This document shows, piece by piece, positions 16,091 through 22,298 of a stretch of 24,324 bases of DNA (its first letter is position 1; the number at the start of each line of letters is the position of its first letter). The stretch comes from CAYVXE01 sp964455375 (GTDB lineage Bacteria; Zhuqueibacterota; Zhuqueibacteria; Oceanimicrobiales; Oceanimicrobiaceae), in NCBI GenBank assembly GCA_964455375.1, contig CAYVXE010000065.1, positions 1 through 24,324 of the forward strand, in the 5' to 3' direction. Under the pieces are notes generated by a model. It ran no database searches, was not told the DNA's origin, and worked only from the letters and a program-made list of their open reading frames with translations. A program made the position numbers and the translations under genes.

Positions 16091-16243
16091 TGCTCCAAAA
16101 TAGAAACTTTTGGGCAGATGGATGAATTGATTTTCCCTTCTCAAACCTGTACTCGTTAATCGTTGTTCTTAAATCATTTAGAGGAAAACCTACACCGCTA
16201 AAGGCAAGTGAAGTTAATTATTTGTCCTGAAGGCTGACATAAG
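16091..16243 (+). repeat. Dispersed repeat, copy C
   Basis: The element aligns with copy A over about 150 bases. The head palindrome has changed on both arms (GCTCC... and ...GGGC) in a way that keeps the outer pairs. The 3' end (CTGACATAAG) directly abuts the inverted-repeat element at 16243. Confidence 0.8.
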
Positions 16244-16348
16244 TTCCTCCCCTTCGTAAAGGGAGGACAGGAGGGATTTGCCCTCAGTTTGCGGGTAAAT
16301 TAGTCGTAGCGAATCCTCCCTGTCCCTCCTTTGGCAAAGGGGGGGAAC
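16243..16348 (+). repeat. 106-bp inverted-repeat (MITE/REP-like) element
   Basis: Left arm 16243-16279 and right arm 16312-16348 are near-complementary over about 37 bases (ends GTTCCTCCCC and GGGGGGGAAC) around a 32-base centre. Each arm also folds alone, for example CCTCCC-CTTCGTAAA-GGGAGG. There is no coding capacity. No transposase lies in the window, so any mobility would be in trans. Confidence 0.75.
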
Positions 16349-16423
16349 GAACCTGGCAACACCGGACTTTTGGCAGGTATCTTCGTAACCGACTGTTCTT
16401 GAATGAAATCTATTAACAATTAT

Positions 16424-16440
16424 ATGAGTATTTTTGCATC
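16424..16440 (+). promoter_or_regulatory. 17-bp motif shared with the efflux operon upstream region (copy 1)
   Basis: ATGAGTATTTTTGCATC occurs here 96 bases before the TauE start and again at 19524-19540. The surrounding AT-rich sequence is not otherwise conserved. This suggests a regulatory site, but no regulator is identified. Confidence 0.45.
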
Positions 16441-16519
16441 TTTTTATGCTTTGCTGCAACTAATGCTTAGAGGCAATAATTTACACATAATCTGAGGATT
16501 GCAAAAAGGAGATGGCAGA

Positions 16520-17269
16520 ATGGTTTATGGAATCGTTTTTACAATAATCCTGCTGGCGTCAGGGTTATTTTCGATGTTGGGACTCGGTGGGGCGTTGGTT
16601 TATGTCCCTGTGCTGAAATGGGCCGGCTTCCCGGTAAAGGAAGTGGCAATCCCGACCGGCTTGATTTTGAATGGGTTGACGACATTGTTTGCTCTCATGA
16701 CCTATGCACGCAGTAAATTAGTCGATTGGAAGGGTGGATTGGCGCTTACCATCAGTGCGTTTGTTTTCGCACCGATTGGTGCTTATGCAACCAATTTAAT
16801 TCCGGTAAGAACGCTGCTTTTTATTTTTGCCATAGCGGTCATTGTAGCTGCTGCCCGCATGATCCTGTTTTCCCGGCAACCGGAACCTGAATCCGTCATG
16901 TCCTTTAAGAAACGTTCCGTTATCGGAGCGATTGTAGGCGGATTTGCCGGATTCATCGCTGGTTTGTTGGGGATCGGCGGCGGCTTTATCATTGCACCTT
17001 TGCTTATGTGGATGGGCTATAAAACCAAAGAAGCTGCGGCAACCACTGCTTTTGCCGTGACGTTTTCGTCTTTTTCCGGTTTCTTAGGGCATGTTGCCGA
17101 AGGCCACTTTAATTGGACAGTCATTGTTATGATGGCCTTTGCCGTCCTTGTGGGTTCGCAAGTGGGAAGCCGGTTTATGGTGAGCAAAGCCAAGCCAAAA
17201 TGGGTGAAGCAACTTTATGCGCTTGTGCTCCTGGTGATTGCAGCGAAGTTGATTGTAGGAGTGTTTTAA
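16520..17269 (+). CDS. TauE/SafE-family membrane anion exporter
   Basis: ATG 16520 is chosen because AAAGGAGA lies eight bases before it; an in-frame TTG at 16499 would overlap that SD. The 250-aa protein has about eight helices in two similar halves. Each half starts with a Gly-rich segment: GLFSMLGLGGALVYVP near residue 14, and GLLGIGGGFIIAPLL near 150. This is the family hallmark. TauE/SafE members move sulfite, sulfoacetate and similar organic or inorganic anions across the inner membrane. The porin gene follows after three bases, so the two are probably co-expressed and could form a route through both membranes. Substrate is unknown. Confidence 0.88.
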   Translation: MVYGIVFTIILLASGLFSMLGLGGALVYVPVLKWAGFPVKEVAIPTGLILNGLTTLFALMTYARSKLVDWKGGLALTISAFVFAPIGAYATNLIPVRTLLFIFAIAVIVAAARMILFSRQPEPESVMSFKKRSVIGAIVGGFAGFIAGLLGIGGGFIIAPLLMWMGYKTKEAAATTAFAVTFSSFSGFLGHVAEGHFNWTVIVMMAFAVLVGSQVGSRFMVSKAKPKWVKQLYALVLLVIAAKLIVGVF

Positions 17270-17272
17270 AAC

Positions 17273-18280
17273 ATGCACTGCTTCAGGAAAATATTTAGCC
17301 TCGTTCTGTCTTTACTGTTTGTGGGTCTGCTGACAGCAACCTCACAGGCACAGACAAATCTCCCATGGCACGGCTACATTCAAACCCGCTACACAGAAAA
17401 CTTTGATAACGAGAGCAGTTTTCGAATTCGCCGGGCAAAATTATGGTTAATGGGGAAAGCTCCCATTGAAGGGAATTGGTTCTATAAAGTTCAGAGCATT
17501 TTTCTGGAAAAATCCGGTGGTCAGTTCACATTGCAGGATGTTTATGCCGAATACCGCTACCGAGCGATTCAACTCAGGATTGGACAGCAGATTCCGGACT
17601 TCAGCTTGCAGCGTCATCAACCGGATTATGTGATTCCTGTCATGGAAAGAGGGGCGGCGATTAACAATCTTATTCCGTCAGCGGAGACCGGGGCGCGGGA
17701 CATTGGTGTGCAGGTCTTCCTGAACAGCAATGATGGGCACTTGCACACGGGTGTCGGCATGTTCAACGGCAACGGCGCCAATCATCTCAACAATGAGGAC
17801 CGTCAGTTTCTGTTTGTCAACCGCACCACTTTTTCATTGCCCCTGCGTCACCATTTGCAAGGGCACCTCGGTTATTCTTTCGCTTACCGCAAAACCGGTG
17901 GTATCCCATTTAAAAAAATTACCGGAAATACAGAGAATTTTGTGGGCGACGATTTCCGCTGGGGAGTTGAGGCGCGGCTGACCCATCCACGGTGGGAGGC
18001 GCAGGCAGAGTTTGTCCAGACGAATCTTGGGGATGCTACCGCCTGGGCGTACTACCTCTTGACGGATTATAAAATGACGTCGAAAAATCAGCTCGTATTT
18101 TCTCTGGATAAGTACAGGGATTTGAACACGGCAACCGATGATAGTCCCTGGTATATTGTGGACCTTAACCACTATTTTGAAGGAGACAAAGCGAAAATTA
18201 TGTGGGATGCAAGGGTACAATTTGCTGATACAGATACAAATTATCAAACCATTGTTCAATTACAATTAATGTTTAACTAA
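17273..18280 (+). CDS. OprP/O-type outer-membrane porin
   Basis: The 335-aa product has a Sec signal peptide (about residues 1-27, ending SQAQ). The mature part is rich in alternating beta strands with aromatic ends, and the C-terminus is QLQLMFN, ending in an aromatic residue before N. The segment FRIRRAKLWLMGKAPIEGNW, followed by a strand on GQQIPDFSLQR and ENL-like loops, is typical of phosphate-selective porin O/P-type barrels (from memory). It lies three bases after the TauE gene, with an SD-like TAGGAG inside that gene's end. It probably admits or releases an anion across the outer membrane. Confidence 0.82.
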   Translation: MHCFRKIFSLVLSLLFVGLLTATSQAQTNLPWHGYIQTRYTENFDNESSFRIRRAKLWLMGKAPIEGNWFYKVQSIFLEKSGGQFTLQDVYAEYRYRAIQLRIGQQIPDFSLQRHQPDYVIPVMERGAAINNLIPSAETGARDIGVQVFLNSNDGHLHTGVGMFNGNGANHLNNEDRQFLFVNRTTFSLPLRHHLQGHLGYSFAYRKTGGIPFKKITGNTENFVGDDFRWGVEARLTHPRWEAQAEFVQTNLGDATAWAYYLLTDYKMTSKNQLVFSLDKYRDLNTATDDSPWYIVDLNHYFEGDKAKIMWDARVQFADTDTNYQTIVQLQLMFN

Positions 18281-18300
18281 AATTATAAGGAGAAGTCATC

Positions 18301-18915
18301 ATGGTTAACCCAAAAGATTGGTTGGAATACGGTCAAAAGTTTCACGGACATAAATGCCCGGCGATGCCCATGGGCCTGCGTGTTGGCGCTGCGGCGATGA
18401 ATGCACTGGGCGTCGATAGAGCAAAAGACGGTCAACTGCTGGCATTGGTGGATCTCGGCGAGGATCATTGTGCCACGTGTTTTGCGGATGGCGTGCAGGT
18501 GATTACAGGGTGTACTTTTGGCAAAGGTAACATCAAAAAGACGCACAAAGGAAAATGGACGCTGACGCTTATCGATAAAAAGAACCAGAAGGCGGTACGG
18601 GTCAACCCAAAAGGCGAGATGATGGCGAAAAACAAACAATCACCTTTCATCCATGATTACCGTGCCAAAGGTATTCCGGCCAGTCAGGTTCCGGAAGAGA
18701 TTGCCGAACCTTTAGTGCAGGCAGTGATGACACCGGCGGATGATGCGATCCTGGATATGACGGACGTATTCCATTTCGAGCATAAGGATCCGCCGCACAC
18801 CTTCGACGGTTTTATCTGTGAAGAGTGTGGAGAAATGGTCGTGGAAAGCTATGGCCGGGTGCATGGCGACAAAAAACTGTGTCAGGACTGCTACGTAAAA
18901 GCAGCCGGATTGTGA
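18301..18915 (+). CDS. FmdE-like metal-binding protein with C-terminal zinc ribbon
   Basis: A strong SD (AAGGAG) precedes the ATG. The 204-aa protein has the FmdE signature FHGHKCP (about residues 14-20) and CATCFADGVQVITGCTFGKG (about 59-78), whose His/Cys residues bind metal. The C-terminus has a zinc-ribbon pair, CEECGE and CQDC. FmdE domains are named after formylmethanofuran dehydrogenase subunit E, but in bacteria they occur in many molybdenum-related and unknown contexts. No methanofuran pathway gene is present here. It follows the porin by 20 bases in the same cassette. A sensor, chaperone or metal-sulfur handling role is possible; none is shown. Confidence 0.85.
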   Translation: MVNPKDWLEYGQKFHGHKCPAMPMGLRVGAAAMNALGVDRAKDGQLLALVDLGEDHCATCFADGVQVITGCTFGKGNIKKTHKGKWTLTLIDKKNQKAVRVNPKGEMMAKNKQSPFIHDYRAKGIPASQVPEEIAEPLVQAVMTPADDAILDMTDVFHFEHKDPPHTFDGFICEECGEMVVESYGRVHGDKKLCQDCYVKAAGL

Positions 18916-18955
18916 TGTGTAACCAGTAACGTGTGCTGCTGATCCAGAAAGTTCG

Positions 18956-18988
18956 ATTTGCGACGCACGTTGAAAGTGCGTCGCAAAT
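18956..18988 (+). repeat. 13-bp perfect hairpin after the FmdE gene
   Basis: ATTTGCGACGCAC pairs with GTGCGTCGCAAAT around a 7-base loop. It starts 40 bases after the FmdE stop and has no T-run. It may stabilise the 3' end or be a repeat unit rather than a terminator. Confidence 0.6.
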
Positions 18989-19047
18989 TACCGTTAATGA
19001 TTGGTTCTTTTGGGGGGATGTCCAAAAAATTAAAAAACGCTGTCTAT

Positions 19048-19070
19048 GTTCCAAAATTTCTATTTTGGAC
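19048..19070 (-). repeat. Solo inverted copy of the repeat head palindrome
   Basis: The 23-base palindrome matches the reverse complement of the head hairpin of copies A and B (loop TTCT here), with only the last base pair changed. The flanks do not match the rest of the repeat, so the hairpin moves or is kept independently. Confidence 0.7.
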
Positions 19071-19282
19071 CACGCCTGCCGGGAAGTTTCAACTTCGGAT
19101 TAAGAAGCCTGAGATTGTTTGTTTGAAATGCTCATTTATTTAGCAACGTTTTAAATTCGCTGGGGTTTTTGCGCTCTCAGCGAGAGAAAAATTTGGCGGC
19201 GAGTGTGTGCGTGTCGTTGCCACTCGCAGGCTAATGCCTACGCTACAGAGAGAAGAGGTGGAAATTTCAAAGTACGCCAAAC

Positions 19283-19315
19283 ACAGATTCCATCTTTTTT
19301 AAAGATGGAATCTGT
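19283..19315 (+). repeat. 15-bp perfect hairpin
   Basis: ACAGATTCCATCTTT pairs with AAAGATGGAATCTGT around TTT. There is no T-run after it on either strand, so it is not a clear terminator. Confidence 0.6.
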
Positions 19316-19523
19316 AAAAGTCTCAATTGACCAATATGAGGCTGGCCGGACTATTCGGTGGCTTGTGGTGACCTTCGGTGTTTACTGATACGCTTTCACA
19401 GGCTAAAGAAAGATATTTGTGCTTTTCATTTTTTCTTCATTCTCATTGCTTATCATTCAAAACTGATTGAAAATTACGGTGAGACCGGACGAAAACGGTT
19501 CATAGAAAATAAAATATGTTTTA

Positions 19524-19540
19524 ATGAGTATTTTTGCATC
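19524..19540 (+). promoter_or_regulatory. 17-bp shared motif (copy 2), upstream of the efflux operon
   Basis: ATGAGTATTTTTGCATC is identical to 16424-16440. It lies 137 bases before the TolC-like start. A partial second GTGCATC follows 13 bases later, and AT-rich TAATAATATAAA sequence comes next. Confidence 0.45.
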
Positions 19541-19660
19541 AAATCAGAAAGTTGTGCATCTAATAATATAAAACAGATGATTTGGACAGGCCGGCCATAA
19601 TGACCGGAGAAAAATTCAAGAAAAAACAAAACAAGTTACTATAATGAAGGGAGAGACAGT

Positions 19661-21028
19661 ATGAAGATAAGGAATTTGGAATTTTCTCAGGATGATTTCC
19701 ACACATGGAGAAATTTGTCGGCCATGTTTGCTTTGAGTGCGCTGATTCTATGCATCGTTCAGGGAACTGCGCAAGCCCAAAATGCAAACTTAGGCAAAGT
19801 GCTGCACCAGGTTGAGGCATACGCCCCGGCTTTGAAGGCGGCTCAAGCCAATTCAGATGCGTTCAGAGCAAAACGCAGTGTGGCGCGCAGCCGCTTTTTA
19901 GGAGAAGCCGATGCCTTTGCCCACAGTTTGAGTTTTAACGATAACCGCCTCACCCGTCCAATTTCACCGCCAATCAATTTTTCAGCGTTCTCATTCGATG
20001 ACAACCAGATTGGTTATGGTGGTAGTTTTCAGTTGCCTTTAGATATCAACGGGCGGTTGCGCAACGGTTTTCATGCGTCCTCTCATCAGGCGAAAGCGGC
20101 GGCGGAAAATGCAGCAAACGTTCGGCTTGTTTTACTGAATAGAGCAGCGCTGCTTTATCGTGGTTTGGAAAGGATTGCGGGACAGCGTCTTGCATTGCAG
20201 AAACAAATGGAAGCTTTGAAAGGTCACATAAGAGTTGCCGAGACGGCGATTGAGGTTGGTCGTATTGCCGCAGTGGAACGTCTGCGTCTTGTTGCAGAAT
20301 TAAAGGTGGTCGAGGGCCGTTTAGCCGGTCTCGATGGCGTCGAAGCAGGTCTACGTGCCCGGTTGGCGTCACTCCTTGAAAAACAAACATTCACCGATTC
20401 TGTGCTTATCCCAACTCGGGAGCCGGTTTTTTTGATTGCTCCAAAAGATTCCATTGCAAATCGACCGGATGTAAGAGCGGCCGGGGAAATTGAAGAAGCG
20501 GCGCACTCCGGCGTCAAAGCGGCTTGGGCTGCCTATTTTCCGGATTTTTTTGCCGGATTTACCTGGCTGCAAAATCAAGGTTACAATGGTAGTGGAGCGA
20601 ATGACGCGACCTGGGAGGTGGTCATTCAAGCCCGGTTACCTATCTGGACCGGCGGTCGCAGACAGGCTCAGATCGGGCAGGCCAAAGCACAACGCCGGGC
20701 TGCCCAATATCAACGGAAAGCTGTTAAAGAGGGCGCGCTGGCTGAACTGGTTGCCGCCAGAGGGTCCTGGTCGGCTGCGAAAGCGCAATATCGCGCCGCT
20801 CAAAGCGCTGTCATCGCGGCTGAAGAAGTAACCCGTATCCAAACTGACCGATTCGATGCGGGACGCTTATCTGCTACCGACCTGGTGGATGCAGAAGCAG
20901 CGCTTGCCGGTTCCCGGTCTGAATTGGCATCTTCCCTGGCACGCTGGTGGCAGGCAGACGATGCATTGCGGCTGGCATTGGGGTCAACTCCGGTTGCTTA
21001 TGATGATTACGGTGGAACTGCTGAGTAG
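19661..21028 (+). CDS. TolC-family outer-membrane efflux protein
   Basis: AAGGGAGAG precedes the ATG. The 455-aa product has a signal sequence with an unusually long hydrophilic start (residues 1-24) before the hydrophobic core (about 25-39, ending AQAQ). Two long Ala-rich helical hairpin regions follow (about 60-90 and 145-215; again 330-430). This is the repeated helix pattern of TolC/OprM-type channels. The domain around 305-330 includes a beta strand pair (WEVVIQARLPIW). It starts the operon with the membrane-fusion and RND genes and should form the outer-membrane exit duct. Confidence 0.88.
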   Translation: MKIRNLEFSQDDFHTWRNLSAMFALSALILCIVQGTAQAQNANLGKVLHQVEAYAPALKAAQANSDAFRAKRSVARSRFLGEADAFAHSLSFNDNRLTRPISPPINFSAFSFDDNQIGYGGSFQLPLDINGRLRNGFHASSHQAKAAAENAANVRLVLLNRAALLYRGLERIAGQRLALQKQMEALKGHIRVAETAIEVGRIAAVERLRLVAELKVVEGRLAGLDGVEAGLRARLASLLEKQTFTDSVLIPTREPVFLIAPKDSIANRPDVRAAGEIEEAAHSGVKAAWAAYFPDFFAGFTWLQNQGYNGSGANDATWEVVIQARLPIWTGGRRQAQIGQAKAQRRAAQYQRKAVKEGALAELVAARGSWSAAKAQYRAAQSAVIAAEEVTRIQTDRFDAGRLSATDLVDAEAALAGSRSELASSLARWWQADDALRLALGSTPVAYDDYGGTAE

Positions 21029-21161
21029 TCAGGAAATGTGGAATCGGTAGATGAACGTCGTGATTAGGAGTTGGCGTTCCGAATTCCGAATAATTACTTT
21101 TTGAGACATAAAATAATCTGCTTGAAAGATAACTGAAAGAAAAACGAAAAAGGAGCGAATA

Positions 21162-22298
21162 ATGAATTCGAAAAATAAAAAATCCAACCGTAGTCGCTGG
21201 ATCGTCGTCGGTGCGGTCGTTGGTGTTCTGTTGATCATGATGGTGGTGATTCGGGTGCGGGAGGTGCACCAGGTTAAACGGCAAAATCTGGCGCCCTGGG
21301 CTCTGGACACCGCGGTCGTAAAAACCGGTACGGTTACACGAGGGTTTCCGGTGCTTGCTACGATTACAACCAAAGGGGAAATCACGGTTACCGGACAAAT
21401 TTCAGGGACGATTCTGAAAATGGGGCCGCGAGAAGGGGTGGCCGTGAAGGCAGGTGATTTTTTAACGCGTATTGATACGCGTGAAATAGAAGATAACATC
21501 GCCGGTCTGCAAGCAAAATTGGCTGCGGCAAAAGCTGAATACACCCGGCATGAGCACGAGCTGGCTCGTGAGCAAAAGCTTTTTAAGGAGGGTGGCAGCA
21601 GTGAGACTGCATTAGAGACTCATCGAACTGCGGCTATTGCAGCACAGAACAATGCCCGGGCGCTGGAGCGTCAGATTTCAGCGTTGAAGGTTCGTGAAGG
21701 CTACGGCAAGGTTCTGGCGCCCGCGGATGGCGTTATTGCCGCGAGACTACGAGAGCCTGGGGATGTCTGCATGCCCGGTCACCCTCTTTATCGCTTGACC
21801 GTGTCGAAAGGGGCGCGTGTGCGGGTGAAACTGCCGCAATCTATTATTGAGCAAATTTTACCGGGAGCCTCTCTTGAGTTAGAGCACGGAAATGATACAA
21901 TGATGGTGAGGCTCAACCGGATTTATCCGTCGGTGGATGCGCTGGCACTTGGAGCAGCAGAAGCGGATTTGGAGACGCCGCCGTTTGGTCTGGCCAGCGG
22001 CGCCCGGGTGACCGGACGGGTGATTCTTCAAGAACGTCAGGATGCATTGCAAGTGCCACCGGACGCCATCATCACCGGTGAACAGACCCATGAATCGCGA
22101 GTGTTCAAAATTGTGAAAAAAGATAATGATGACTTTCTGAAAATGGTGACAGTGGGTGTTGACCTGGTTGGCAGAAACAGTGTGGCGGTTAACGGCGATT
22201 TGGCTGCGGGTGATAAAGTTGTGGTTGCGCATGAAAGCGTTCTCCTTAAACTGCGCGACGGCGATCCGGTCGTCATAAATGAAGGAGGAACGCTATGA
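21162..22298 (+). CDS. HlyD/AcrA-type periplasmic adaptor (membrane fusion protein)
   Basis: AAAGGAGCG precedes the ATG. The 378-aa product has an N-terminal anchor (about residues 10-28). A lipoyl/barrel-sandwich half (ITVTGQISGTILKMG) comes next, followed by a coiled-coil hairpin (about 105-180). The second lipoyl half (VLAPADGVIAARLREPGD) and a beta-barrel with the C-terminal membrane-proximal domain complete it. The adaptor joins the TolC-like duct to the RND pump. The 133-base gap after the TolC gene holds nothing I can identify. Its stop overlaps the RND start by four bases (ATGA). Confidence 0.9.
   Translation: MNSKNKKSNRSRWIVVGAVVGVLLIMMVVIRVREVHQVKRQNLAPWALDTAVVKTGTVTRGFPVLATITTKGEITVTGQISGTILKMGPREGVAVKAGDFLTRIDTREIEDNIAGLQAKLAAAKAEYTRHEHELAREQKLFKEGGSSETALETHRTAAIAAQNNARALERQISALKVREGYGKVLAPADGVIAARLREPGDVCMPGHPLYRLTVSKGARVRVKLPQSIIEQILPGASLELEHGNDTMMVRLNRIYPSVDALALGAAEADLETPPFGLASGARVTGRVILQERQDALQVPPDAIITGEQTHESRVFKIVKKDNDDFLKMVTVGVDLVGRNSVAVNGDLAAGDKVVVAHESVLLKLRDGDPVVINEGGTL

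Larger units (their letters stand above)
15425..16519 (+). other. Gene-free, repeat-rich interval
   Basis: No convincing coding sequence spans these 1095 bases. Short open frames on either strand cross the repeats and have no SD or recognisable protein. The stretch is composed largely of a three-copy repeat, several palindromes and an inverted-repeat element, listed separately. No tRNA or rRNA is recognised. Confidence 0.7.
18916..19660 (+). other. Second gene-free interval with hairpins
   Basis: The 745 bases hold no convincing gene. Short open frames have no SD or recognisable motif. They contain three strong hairpins, a partial echo of the ACCTTCGGTGTT sequence also found reversed near 16020, and the upstream region of the efflux operon. 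No RNA gene is recognised. Confidence 0.65.

Noticed and set aside
15482..16243. CRISPR array
   Set aside because: Repeat units are long, unevenly spaced and of different length. There are no short identical repeats with uniform spacers and no cas genes.
16214..16459. 81-codon open frame on the minus strand
   Set aside because: It runs through the 106-bp inverted-repeat element, and its low-complexity sequence comes from that repeat.
15425..19660. tRNA or rRNA genes in the gene-free intervals
   Set aside because: No cloverleaf with a TTC-type arm or recognisable rRNA sequence was seen.
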